A DNA stretch of 64,000 nucleotides from Agarophyton chilense (lineage: Eukaryota; Rhodophyta; Florideophyceae; Gracilariales; Gracilariaceae): positions 372,001 to 436,000 of the forward strand of contig JARGXX010000113.1 of the NCBI GenBank assembly GCA_030374765.1, given 5' to 3'. Every line of letters starts with the position of its first letter. Positions within the stretch are counted from its first letter, which is position 1. This document shows positions 33,803 to 43,193 of this stretch, one piece after another. The notes under the pieces were generated by a model, which was not told the DNA's origin, did not search any database, and worked only from the letters and a program-made list of their open reading frames with translations. The translations under genes were made by a program, and so were the position numbers.

Positions 33803-34287
33803 CAGTGGTGTGCAAAAGTATAAGAACACTCCGCAAACCTGGTATGTGGGGCGCACAAAGTAGAGAGGTAATTCTTGAACACGGTAAAATGTCGGCAACA
33901 AGGTTAAAATGAATTTCATGAACTATTTTTTGTAATAAATCAGGCAGCTAACGAACGGCCGCTACAGAGTAGCATATAATGCCCGCGTCAAAAGTAAAAG
34001 AACTATATTTTATTTATTGCACAACACAACAAAAAAGGAGTTTTAATACTTTGTTTTCTTCCCATTGGCTCTAATCACATGCAACGACGTGACATGCTTC
34101 TGGAAAGCATAGTGAGCACGTTTGCGTCTATTTTCGACCACTCATCACGTAGTGCCTGTTTTAGCTCTCCTTTTGAACTAAACTGGCGATTATCAGCATA
34201 CATTTTGTAAGCCAAAATACTCTAAAGGTTCTCGATAGGGTTAAGATCCGGTGAGTTTGCAGGCAATTCGAAGAGCTCAATATTTTC
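33803..34287 (-). pseudogene. Tc1/mariner relic, 3' part
   Basis: The left terminus CAGTGGTGTGCAAAAG begins at 33803 after TA at 33801-33802. On the minus strand the transposase C terminus reads LPANSPDLNPIENL with the catalytic Glu, a stop, then LAYKMYADNRQFSSKGELKQ and a MSRRCM end. It is separated from its 5' part (45681-46434) by element A. The family resembles the intact mariner at 3299-4598 in structure but not closely in sequence. Confidence 0.75.
34283..34287. repeat. Target-site duplication of element A, left
   Basis: TTTTC directly precedes the left LTR and recurs at 45681-45685 directly after the right LTR. A 5-bp duplication is normal for Ty3/gypsy insertion. Confidence 0.9.
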
Positions 34288-35150
34288 TGTAGGACAATGC
34301 CCCCAAAGGGGAAAACCTACGAAGACGTCCGGATCTTCCTCTCACGAGGTAACCGGCGCGGTAGAGCCCTCCCAGGGATCGGCGCGCAATGCCGGGTGTA
34401 AGCCGGAGACGAACCGTCGCGACGGGGGCAGGGAGGCTGAAAGAAGCCGAGAATATCCGCCGAAGCGGTGCTTGCGTATCCTCTGAGGAGGCAAAACCCA
34501 CGAGAGTGGCCAACACGACAGGTGTCAGTGCGACCCGCAAGAGCGGGAATTGCCCAATGAAGGGGAGGAAAAGGGAAGGAAAATGGGAACGGAGGCAAAA
34601 GGGCGAGGTTGACCACAAGTCGCAAGAGGGGACTAGGGAATAGCCGGCACTGCCGGGTGTAGCAAACCGTATACACGGGCGGAACCACGAAAGTGGGAAT
34701 GGATGCCCAACACACGAAGGCTGCTTGAACGTCCAAGGGGGTTGGGAAGCCGTGCACCACAGGAAATCCCTCCGTAAGGAGTTGTATATCCGCGCAGGCA
34801 GTTCGACCCAGAGCCAAGATCTGGGAGACCAAGATCACCGTTGTTCGGGAGACTTTACTGGACCGGCGGCCGCGAGGCCGGCGGCCTAAGTACTGTAGTC
34901 ACCGTAGAATAGAATAAATAAAGTCTATCCTAAATAGCTAAATGTCCGTCTACAAAGGGGCCAATCTGGCGGCCACGTGTCGCGCGGGCGCTGCGGCCAC
35001 GTGTAAAGCACCCGGTCCCGCCGGTGCATCACCGGCGTTCCGGCCATCGCCGTGAAAACGGATTACTCCTACTCATAACGAGGTTGCACGCCAGAGGCTC
35101 CGGAAAAAACTTAAGTCCCCAAAAACCTCCCTGGAGGGCGTTGCTCTTCA
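34288..35150 (-). repeat. 3' LTR of element A
   Basis: 863 bp, plus-strand ends TGTAGGACAA and GCTCTTCA. It pairs with 44819-45680. The adjacent polypurine tract on the minus strand fixes its inner boundary. It lies directly upstream of the plus-strand ORF pair, so its reverse strand could supply an antisense promoter. Confidence 0.95.
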
Positions 35151-35197
35151 TATCCCCCCCCTTAAGACAGGGCGAACACCTCGAAGAGGAAGTCGGC

Positions 35198-35860
35198 ATG
35201 GCAGCTCGTCATGATCAGAGCGCGTCCGACACCGTGTCTCCGGAAACCAACACACCTTCACCAAGGATCCCACGCACGCTCTTCGCTTCTGATTCCAACC
35301 ACAGCACACCAAAACGCACCATGTCCAACCCCGACCGTCATAACACATCCGCGACTCCTGCCCTTGGCGGTTCCACGGGCTTCCGGTCCGCGCCCCACCC
35401 TGGGGATGTTACCAACCTCGCGTACGAAGACCGCCGTATTGGCGCCCGCTTTCGCGGACAGGCGGACCCACCGCAGTGGCCGACCTACGACGCCCTTGTG
35501 GGTGCAAATCCGAGAACTCGGCATGGCTCCGCGATGTTGCGGTATGCGCCTTGGTTTCACCCATTGGCTGTCCGCGACGAGGATTTGATCCAATCCTACA
35601 CCGATAATTCGGAGATGCTCCCGGGCGACCTGCCCGGCGTGGTGACCATGTCCTGGGATTGGCGTAATCGTATCGCCATCCCGGTACACCACATACTCCG
35701 CCGACGCGGTGAATCCTCTGCGGAGGCTCAGGCCACGCTCGTGCGGATCGCTTATCTCAGGCACCATCGGGCGCCTTTCGAGTTCCCGATACCGCCAGAG
35801 GTTGAATTCGACGTCCACCTTTACCGCACTCGCGGGAAATGTCGTACTGTGACCGTCTAA
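35198..35860 (+). CDS. Antisense ORF 1 of element A, unknown protein
   Basis: The 220-residue frame from ATG 35198 is on the strand opposite to gag-pol, just inside the 3' LTR. The open frame extends into the LTR, but the first sensible ATG outside it is 35198; ATG 35321 is an alternative. The N terminus is Ser/Thr/Pro-rich (SPETNTPSPRIPRTLF), followed by a globular-looking part with AYEDRRIGARFRGQADPPQW, MSWDWRNRIAIPVHHILRRR and FEFPIPPEVEFDVHLYRTR. I recognise no family. Its end overlaps the start of the next ORF by 22 bp in another frame. Antisense accessory ORFs are known in some plant gypsy elements; function here is unknown. Confidence 0.55.
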   Translation: MAARHDQSASDTVSPETNTPSPRIPRTLFASDSNHSTPKRTMSNPDRHNTSATPALGGSTGFRSAPHPGDVTNLAYEDRRIGARFRGQADPPQWPTYDALVGANPRTRHGSAMLRYAPWFHPLAVRDEDLIQSYTDNSEMLPGDLPGVVTMSWDWRNRIAIPVHHILRRRGESSAEAQATLVRIAYLRHHRAPFEFPIPPEVEFDVHLYRTRGKCRTVTV

Positions 35861-36972
35861 ACGGATTGGAAACCCTCGCTTGGAGGGGCACACCGATCGC
35901 TCGGCAAGAAGCCCTTTGCTGGGTACGACCGATTCTTCGGGCAGAGTTCCGCTACCAACCGCGGCAGTCGCGCTCGAACTTCCTTCAGAACTTCATCCGC
36001 GATGAGCGGCGTTGGCGGGCCCGGACCGGGTATTTCGTACCGTACCAGAACACGGAGATTGAGCGCATCGCGCCTGCTCACCGACGTGGTCGGTACGTCA
36101 GTCTCCCAGACTGGTGGTCCTCCTTGGAGGCGTGCTGGGGTTGCTTCATTGAGCTGCCCCCAGTCTTCACCTATGTAGGGTCGTCGTTCTTGAACGATCC
36201 CCAGTCGGGGTGGTGGTCCGTCGTGGTAAGCGAATGGGCCGTCCGCACTGCGGCTTTTATCCTCGCTGAGGCGTACGACCAATACCGATTGTGGTACGTG
36301 CCACCGCGTGTGCGAGCTGCGATCCGCCGTTTGGACATGCGCATCCCCCTCGGGGGCGAGGCGAACGAAGAAGAGATGCTGGGCCTCCTCGACTTTGTGG
36401 AGGGGGTCCCGTGGGATGAGGTCCCGCTGGGGAACTCCCAACGCATTCAACCGCGTCGCGGGTCTGGCCCCGGATTCGGGAGGAATACCGCGCTAGCGGG
36501 GGATTTCATCTACTTCGACCCCTGGGAGTACCACGAGATCAGCCGCGAGGAAGCGGAAGCCAACCGGCATGCGCCGCGTGAAGTCCCGGCCGACCACCCG
36601 CGAGGGTATGTCGACTCGAGCGACTATTACCGCGGCTATGCGGATGGTGACCCGATGGTCGACAACGAACCGGAGAATTCGGGTTACGCTCCGATGGAGG
36701 ATGAGGAGTCCGGCGAGGCCGGGGAGGGGTCCGTTGAATACGGTGGTGCGGCTCCATCCGGGGCTGCTGATGCAGTGCGAACGGATTCCTATCCGACTCC
36801 ATCGGTGGCGGGACCGCCTGCAACTGCCGCTGGCGCGGAGCGGGGCAAGGTCATCGCGCGCTTCTTTCGGGAGGTGGGGCTTCGCCCTTCCGAGATCTCG
36901 GGTGATGTGGCCGCCATGCGGGATGCCTTAGCCAACCGCCTGGGCGGGGGTCCACCTCGTGCGGAGGAATGA
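35839..36972 (+). CDS. Antisense ORF 2 of element A, unknown protein
   Basis: 377 codons from ATG 35839 to TGA 36970-36972, uninterrupted. The N-terminal 200 residues are rich in aromatic and Arg residues (WWSSLEACWGCFIELPPVF, SEWAVRTAAFILAEAYDQY, YVPPRVRAAIRRLDMRIPL). The middle is acidic with EEEMLGLLDFVEGVPWDEV and YYRGYADGDPMVDNEPE, and the C terminus has a short helix (VIARFFREVGLRP, AAMRDALANRLGG). It converges on the chromodomain ORF, leaving 333 bp between the stops. No known domain is recognised. It may be expressed with ORF 1 by reinitiation or frameshift, as they overlap by 22 bp. Confidence 0.6.
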   Translation: MSYCDRLNGLETLAWRGTPIARQEALCWVRPILRAEFRYQPRQSRSNFLQNFIRDERRWRARTGYFVPYQNTEIERIAPAHRRGRYVSLPDWWSSLEACWGCFIELPPVFTYVGSSFLNDPQSGWWSVVVSEWAVRTAAFILAEAYDQYRLWYVPPRVRAAIRRLDMRIPLGGEANEEEMLGLLDFVEGVPWDEVPLGNSQRIQPRRGSGPGFGRNTALAGDFIYFDPWEYHEISREEAEANRHAPREVPADHPRGYVDSSDYYRGYADGDPMVDNEPENSGYAPMEDEESGEAGEGSVEYGGAAPSGAADAVRTDSYPTPSVAGPPATAAGAERGKVIARFFREVGLRPSEISGDVAAMRDALANRLGGGPPRAEE

Positions 36973-37305
36973 CCGGAGCTTCCGGTAGAATGTAGGGCGG
37001 CGCCACTAGGGCGCCTTTGCCAGTAGTGAGAAATAAAAAGAAGAGGGTCGCCTTTCCGACGCCCTTTCCCAAGTCGGCTTCTTTTTTCCCGGGGTACCGG
37101 CCTTCTACCGGGGTTCCGGCGTTGCAGGGAACCAGCCTAGCTGAGAGTTCCGGGTTTAACGGTGGGCGCTTCGCGCGCGGACCAGGTAACTGGCACGACC
37201 ACCAACGACGTTGGGTTAGCGTGACCGGTTGCTTCCTTCCCCGCGTTGGGGCATGGACGGAGATGGCGCGTGGCACCATCAGCCATTCCATTCCGTATTC
37301 ACGGT

Positions 37306-40300
37306 TTATCCCTCTTGGGCGTTTACCAGCGTGGCTGGGAGTGCGGTCCCCGCAAGGCGGTGGTATCGCATTACCGCGGAACGCGGGAGGTGCTCGATGG
37401 GCTCCGGGGTGTCCCAATCCGGCCCGTATCCGTACCAGCGGGTCCGGTACTGGAGCACCCCGTGCTCATAGTAGCTATGTCCGACGATTCGGTCGAGGAC
37501 GTACTCATGGACGTAAACTTGCCGGCCTTGCCAGGTGGTGGTGACCCGAGCCTCAGCGCCGCGTGGTGCTGGGCTCGTCGTCGCCTGTTCCGGGTCACCC
37601 GGTTTGTCATTCCGCTCTGCGGTTGTTGCCGGGTTGCCGGGGCTGCCGTACCGCTTCGCGGAAGTTTCCGGCGCGGCCGGGTTGTGTTTCCGCTGGGCGG
37701 TAGGGGCTTCCCTGAAGTCCGCTCTTACCGCGAGTTTGCGGGGGTCCTTCCGTCTTGGTGACGGTTCGCCGGAGGCCTCCGCTTGATTTGGGGCATGCGG
37801 CGTTCCCATTGGTGGGCAGTTTCCGCCGTGCGGTGCGCCGTGGGCGGTGAGTAGTTCACCGTCCCGGCGATCTGCCTCCGCGGGGTGGCTGTCAGCCAAT
37901 GACTGGGATGCCGGGTGCCCATTGGTCCGATCTCCCGCCCGGGTCACGTGACCTTGAGGACGGGTGGTCGGACCGTCGCGGACGGTTGGCTCCGATTGTT
38001 CGGCAAGGGAGGCGGTTTTCGACTTGTCTTCGCGCCCCTTTTCCCCCACCGGCTTTGTACCGTTCTCAACGGAGTGGCTCGCTAGACCTGCTTGCGCAGC
38101 GCCCGCCGGAGTACCGGTATCGACCGAAACGCTCGGTGTGCGACCGCGAATGTGCGGGGAGCCCTCAGTTGCTTCCACGCGATGCGGAGCGTCCGTAGGG
38201 TCTCGCTTCACGGCTTTGGGTCTTCGAGCGCCTTGGTCCCCCTTACGGGGTTGCGTGGCGGTCGGGTTGACCGCCGCGTCCCGCGGGAGCGGATTGGCGT
38301 CCGGCGACGATGCCGGTTGCGCGCTCGGGGGCCTTGCCCGGGGTGTCCGGTTAAACTTCCGTTGCAACGGCGAAGCTTCCGCGATTGAGCGGGTCCCCTC
38401 CCCCTCCTTAGACGGAGCGACGGGTGATGGTGGGCTAACCGCATGGCGGGTATAAATATCGCTTCGCGGCGCCCGTAAGAGTAGCTGGCCGCGAGGGCCA
38501 GGTGTTTCCGGCATTGCCGGTGGTTCCGATAAAGTCGGTATATCGGAGAGACCCCGTGAGGGGTGCGGTACCACGGCGGGGCGTGGTGCCACCGTTGTAC
38601 CCGTGGTATCCGAGACCGTTTGGACGGGGGCTGATGCGTTTTCCGCCTGCGGCGGTGGGGCGGCTACGATGCGGTCTTGTGAAAGACGTTCGTGGTCGCC
38701 GTTCTTGTCCACCACAACGGTGCCGGGGAGGGAGGACACGACCCGGAACGGACCTTCAGCGACAGACGAGAGCTTGTGACGCTTGTCGGTCCAGGGGTTG
38801 TAGTACTCCCGGCGAACGAACACGTAGGTTCCCGGCTTGGGCGGTGCCGGTAGTGGTCCGCGTAAGCGGTTATCAAAGTCCCGCTTGTAAGCGGCCTGGG
38901 CAAGCTCCATGGACTTCCGGGCGACAGGTACGAGCTTGGTAAGGCAGTTCTTCCACTTGAGGTGGTATTGACCCACGGATGGGAAAGAGTTGACCCTGTG
39001 TTGGGGTTCGACCGCCACTGGTGGGGGTGTCCTGGAGAGCACAAGCTCGAAGGGAGTCAGACCGGTTGTCCGGTGAACCTGCGTGTTGTAAGCGTAGGTG
39101 ATAGCATCAGAATAAATGTCCCACGTCATTGGGTGATCGGATACGTAGGAGCGTAGCGACGCGAGTAGGGTGCGGTTGAAGCGTTCCACCTGCCCGTTTG
39201 TTTGCGGGTGGTAGGTGGTAGTAAACAGGTTCTTGACGTCGAGGATGCGGCAGACGTCCTGGAAGAACTTAGAGGCGAACTGCTTACCGTTATCGGATAG
39301 AACCTCTATCGGAGGGCCATAAACGAACGCCCAGTGCGTAACGAAGGCGTTCGCAACCGTGAAAGCGGTGATCTTCCGTAAAGGTACGGTGCGCACCAGC
39401 TTCGAAAAGCAGTCAGTGGTAACCAAGAGGAACTTGTTTCCCTTGCGCGTCTTGAGTAGAGGCCCGAGAATGTCGATTGCGACAAACTCGAGGGGCGCCC
39501 TTGCGGGGAAAAGCTTCATCCGTTTGGAGTGCTTCCGGAGTTTCACCCGGTTCTTTGCGCATTGGCTGCAGAACTGCACCGTAGCGTAGCAATCAACCAC
39601 CATAGCGGGCCAATAAAAGTCCCTTCGCAGGGTTAGATAAAGTTTTCTCCCACCGGAGTGTCCCCCGAGGGTCGGGTAGTGTGAGAGGTGGAGCACCCTG
39701 GTTTGCAGGGTGTGAGGGACCACGATCTGGGATCGGTGGTCCACCGTCCGGACGAGGTAACCGATGTCGTTTACCTCGAACGGGAGGTCCTCTCCACCGT
39801 TTAGGCGGGCCCGTATGCGCGTGCAGAACGGGTCGCCGAACTGTTCTCGGATCATCTCCTCGGTGGAGATGGGTACAAAGGTCCCGGGTACGGGTGTTTC
39901 ATTATCGCGCGCTGCGAGTAGCTCATCCATTTCCATGGTGTCTTTCCCGGTTTCGGGCCAATCCGACTCCGTCGGTGTTTCCCCTTCCAAGGTAAAGCAC
40001 GGGATCTCGTCGACCTCCGGGTCGGCAAGTGCTTCACCTATCGTAGGTAATCGAGAGAGGGCGTCTGCTTGGGTGTTCTGAACACCCTTCTTGTAGACGA
40101 CCTTGAAGTCGAATTCCGCTAAGCGGAGGCGCCACCGCATCAAGCGGCCAGAAGGATCTGCGATGTTCAGCAGCCACCTCAACGAGGCATGGTCCGTGTA
40201 CACGGTGAAATGAACGCCCATGAGGTATGGGCGCAGAGTGGATAGCGCCCAGACCACTGCGAGGCACTCCTTCTCGGAGACCGAGTAGTTGCGCTCGTGG

Positions 40301-40338
40301 ACGTTCAGCGTGCGGGACCAATAGCCAATTGGTTTGCG
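37306..40338 (-). CDS. Element A pol, second part: RNase H, integrase, chromodomain
   Basis: This frame is in phase with the upstream RT frame and separated from it only by one TAA (40339-40341). It begins RKPIGYWSRTLNVHERNYSV and continues RNase H with FTVYTDHASLRWLLN and NTQADALSRLP. Integrase follows: a zinc-binding HHCC region (LHLSHYPTLGGHSG, CYATVQFCSQCAKNR), then the catalytic core with Asp in FVAIDILGPL, Asp in VLSDNGKQF and Glu in YHPQTNGQVERFN. A GPY-like end (KLSSVAEGPFRVV) follows, then about 300 low-complexity Pro/Arg-rich residues, and a C-terminal chromodomain (RQVYVHEYVLDRIVGHSYYE, YRTRWYGYGPDWDTPEP) that could target insertion to chromatin. No other stop or shift is visible. 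Confidence 0.9.
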   Translation of the reverse strand, partial: RKPIGYWSRTLNVHERNYSVSEKECLAVVWALSTLRPYLMGVHFTVYTDHASLRWLLNIADPSGRLMRWRLRLAEFDFKVVYKKGVQNTQADALSRLPTIGEALADPEVDEIPCFTLEGETPTESDWPETGKDTMEMDELLAARDNETPVPGTFVPISTEEMIREQFGDPFCTRIRARLNGGEDLPFEVNDIGYLVRTVDHRSQIVVPHTLQTRVLHLSHYPTLGGHSGGRKLYLTLRRDFYWPAMVVDCYATVQFCSQCAKNRVKLRKHSKRMKLFPARAPLEFVAIDILGPLLKTRKGNKFLLVTTDCFSKLVRTVPLRKITAFTVANAFVTHWAFVYGPPIEVLSDNGKQFASKFFQDVCRILDVKNLFTTTYHPQTNGQVERFNRTLLASLRSYVSDHPMTWDIYSDAITYAYNTQVHRTTGLTPFELVLSRTPPPVAVEPQHRVNSFPSVGQYHLKWKNCLTKLVPVARKSMELAQAAYKRDFDNRLRGPLPAPPKPGTYVFVRREYYNPWTDKRHKLSSVAEGPFRVVSSLPGTVVVDKNGDHERLSQDRIVAAPPPQAENASAPVQTVSDTTGTTVAPRPAVVPHPSRGLSDIPTLSEPPAMPETPGPRGQLLLRAPRSDIYTRHAVSPPSPVAPSKEGEGTRSIAEASPLQRKFNRTPRARPPSAQPASSPDANPLPRDAAVNPTATQPRKGDQGARRPKAVKRDPTDAPHRVEATEGSPHIRGRTPSVSVDTGTPAGAAQAGLASHSVENGTKPVGEKGREDKSKTASLAEQSEPTVRDGPTTRPQGHVTRAGDRTNGHPASQSLADSHPAEADRRDGELLTAHGAPHGGNCPPMGTPHAPNQAEASGEPSPRRKDPRKLAVRADFREAPTAQRKHNPAAPETSAKRYGSPGNPATTAERNDKPGDPEQATTSPAPRGAEARVTTTWQGRQVYVHEYVLDRIVGHSYYEHGVLQYRTRWYGYGPDWDTPEPIEHLPRSAVMRYHRLAGTALPATLVNAQEG

Positions 40339-42590
40339 TTACCCCTCGGGGGTGGCTTGGAACAGTGCGCAGCCCACCTGGTGGTCGCTGGCGTCGGTGT
40401 CGATGGAGTAGGGAAGCCCAGGTTTGGGAAAGGATAGGATGGGAGCTGTCGCAACTGCCTTAATCAAGGAGCGAAAAGATTCCGACTGATCGGTGGTGAA
40501 TGGCGCCAGCTTCGGTGGCTGGCCCTTCCGCAGTAGCGCGTTTAGCGGAGCGGCGATATCCGAGAAACTCGGCATAAACCGTCGATAGACGTTGACCAGA
40601 CCTAAAAAGGATCGGAGCTCCGTTTGAGTACGGGGCTCCTTCGCCTCACAGAGGGACTTGATACGAACTTGTTCGATCATTAACCGTCCTGGACGGATGA
40701 CGTGCCCGAGATACTTCACCGTGTCGGTGAAGAACTCGCACTTCCTCAACTTGAGGGTTATTCCTGCGTCTCGCAGTACGGTCATCACGTCCCGCACGTG
40801 GGTCAGGTGATCGTCCAGGTTTCTGGAAAAGACAATGATGTCGTCCAAGTAGACAAGAGACGTGCGCCACTTGAAACGCGACATCAGTATGTCTATTGCC
40901 CTTTGAAAGGTGGCCGGTGCATTGGTTAAACCAAACGGCATCCGCTTGAAGCGGTAGGAACCAGAGTGGCAAACAAACGCGGTTTTGTCTCGGTCCTCTT
41001 CCCGGACTGGGACTTGCCAGTAGCCCCAGATAGCATCCAGAGCCGTAAACACGGTAGCGTCCCCGAGCAAGTCTATACACTCGTCCATGCGCGGTATCGG
41101 GTAGGTGTCCCTCACGGTGACGGCATTGAGGCGGCGGTAGTCAACGCAAAACCGCCACGTGCCGTCAGCGTTGAGGGCCAGCACCACCGGTGAAGCCCAA
41201 GGAGATTGGGCGGGCTCGATGACTCCAGCACGGAGCATCTTGTCCACCTGAAGTTCTTCCTCCTCCCGAGCTTTCGGTCCCGCCCTGTAAGGGGGTTGTG
41301 CAACTGGACGTGCGTCCGGTAGCAAGTCTATCCGATGTCCGGTTGTATTGATCTCACCCAGTGAGCCGTCCCACATTGTGGTAAACTCGCGTAGCATTCC
41401 GCGTAAGCGGGCTCGGTGTGAGACCGGTACATGACTCAGGTCCAGGTCCTCGAGGGCCTTGATCGGGTCTATCTTATCGTAGCTCGTAGGCTGTGCCCTG
41501 GTGTCAGGTGTGGGAACCGACGAGGTCGGAAATGCATCCGTCTTGACGGTTTTATCGAGCGCAAACTGCCGTGCCTCCCCGGAGGTTTCCGCACCGGATA
41601 CCGAGAGACCATCCTCGGTAGAGGGAGTTATTCCGAGCACTTCGGCAGCCGTCACCTTTGTAGGGAGCATCGCGAGCGGGTGTGGCGTCACAGACCCAAT
41701 GAATTGGTTCTTTGCCAGCGTCTGGGGAGCCTTTCCCAGATTGGCAACCAACACCCTGAAAGGGGAATTCGGCGTGACTTGCACGATTCCGTTCGCAACG
41801 GTTAACTGAAATTTCTCGTACAACGAGGGCAAGGGCTGAACAACCCGAAGACCGTGTTGACGGGAATTGACCGAAACCATAACCTGGCTCTCCGGGGGTA
41901 TGGTGACTGACGAGGCAACGCGTAGCTTCGTAGAATCCCGGTTCGCCAGTGTGGGTTCCTGCGCAGCAGGTAGAGGAACGTGTTTCCTCGATGCCCGCTT
42001 CAGCGATTCACGATCAATGGGGACGGTCGATCCGTCCTCAAGTTCCACCTGCTTAAGGCGTGGGCGGATGGAGTCGACAAACCTGTCGCAGTAGTCACAT
42101 CCCAGTATAATTGGCGCGGCCAGCGAGTGGCACACAATAAAAGTTAGTTTAACCACCATCCGCCCTAGCCTGACGACCAGGTCAATCACACCAACCGTTT
42201 TCAACGGGTTGTTATTGGCGTCTGAGACGTCGGGTACCGTTTCAGAACGGATGAGTGACCGCAATGGCGGGGGTAAAACCGATTCCACAATAAAGTTCGG
42301 CCCAGCACCTGTATCCAGGACAGTGAGATATCTCACCATAAACTGCGTGTGCAGACCAAGGTCAGCGTAAACCTTGTAGTCACGCTTGGCCATTACCAAG
42401 ACTCTATCCGGGATCCGGTTATTTCTAATACGTATCCACGGTCGACGCAAAACACCGAGGTGTTTAGAGTCCGCGTCTGCGGTGTCCTTCCTTGTCAGGA
42501 TTTTCACCGGGGAGCGAGGCATCGGCGCCTCGGGCGTCGTCAGCCTCAACTCTGAAGACGCCTCTCCCGAAGGGGAGACTCCCTCTATTC
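40339..42590 (-). CDS. Element A pol, first part: protease and reverse transcriptase
   Basis: The frame is open from the nucleocapsid overlap to TAA 40339-40341; no ATG is expected, since it should be reached by frameshift from nucleocapsid. Protease: VLDTGAGPNFIVESV with DTG. A linker carries IILGCDYCDRFVD and IPPESQVMVSVNS. Reverse transcriptase: [83 protein letters not shown] (YLDD, intact), KCEFFTDTVKYLGHVI. RNase H starts at YSIDTDASDHQVGCALFQ and is then cut by the TAA. All catalytic residues that can be checked are present. Confidence 0.92.
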
Positions 42591-43193
42591 TTTTCCCTGT
42601 ACAGGGTCCTGGTCGGGCGAAGGCCAGACTTCCTCGGCAACGAGTGCATGATTCCGTTGCACGGTAGCTACCGCAGGAGCGGGTTGAGATCTACCAGCGT
42701 GGTTTGGCGCTGGTGCGGCGCGTGCCGCCTGAGCCGGTTTGTACCGAGAATTCGGAGTGTGAGCCAATGCGTTGGGGAAGTCCGTCTTCGCGCGGAAGTA
42801 TGACGTGAGTGGCACGGAGCCCTTCTCCTGCGGGGAGAGGGCTTCGTAATTATCCACCACTCGCGCCATATCGCGTAGCGATAAAAAGCATTGCGGGGAA
42901 GTGTGCCCGCGATCGTAGCACAAGTGGCACACCAACGTCACTCCCGCGTTTCGCGGTACGGCATTCCGAGCATCGGTGTATCTTCCAGGTTCCCGGTTTC
43001 CAACCCATCCAGGGCGCTGACTTCGTGTCATTTCGTTCGAGTACGGCATACGGGGGGCCGGAGTGCGGCGGTCATTAAGATAAAAGACCTGCCCGTTCTT
43101 CGTGTCCCTTGCGGTTGAGTCAACCGAGCCATCCGTCGTAGACGGTAATTCCGTTGTCGGAATAGATAAACCATCGTGATGGATGACATTCAT
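42585..43193 (-). CDS. Element A nucleocapsid (zinc-knuckle) ORF
   Basis: A 202-residue frame starts at ATG 43191-43193, which overlaps the gag TGA as ATGA, and ends at TAG 42585-42587. It carries one CCHC zinc knuckle, CHLCYDRGHTSPQC (C-x2-C-x4-H-x4-C), and an Ala/Pro-rich tail. It would bind element RNA. Separation of the knuckle into its own frame is unusual; it could be translated by termination-reinitiation at ATGA or by a -1 slip on the A-run just before it. Confidence 0.85.
   Translation of the reverse strand: MNVIHHDGLSIPTTELPSTTDGSVDSTARDTKNGQVFYLNDRRTPAPRMPYSNEMTRSQRPGWVGNREPGRYTDARNAVPRNAGVTLVCHLCYDRGHTSPQCFLSLRDMARVVDNYEALSPQEKGSVPLTSYFRAKTDFPNALAHTPNSRYKPAQAARAAPAPNHAGRSQPAPAVATVQRNHALVAEEVWPSPDQDPVQGKE
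42591..42597 (-). promoter_or_regulatory. Candidate -1 frameshift site GGGAAAA
   Basis: Read on the minus strand, the nucleocapsid frame ends CAG GGA AAA GAA TAG. GGGAAAA fits the X XXY YYZ heptamer in the correct phase, one codon before the stop, and a -1 shift there enters the open pol frame. I could not evaluate a downstream structure. Against it: the relative element C has nucleocapsid and protease in one frame, so an indel is an alternative. Confidence 0.55.

Noticed and set aside
35258-36450. Minus-strand frames of about 200 codons opposite the antisense ORFs of element A
   Set aside because: They are shorter, broken into two frames, and use non-ATG starts; they look like shadows of the longer plus-strand frames in GC-rich sequence.
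40339-40341. Alternative genetic code with TAA as a sense codon
   Set aside because: The RCC1-like gene ends at TAA in a normal place, so TAA works as a stop in this genome.
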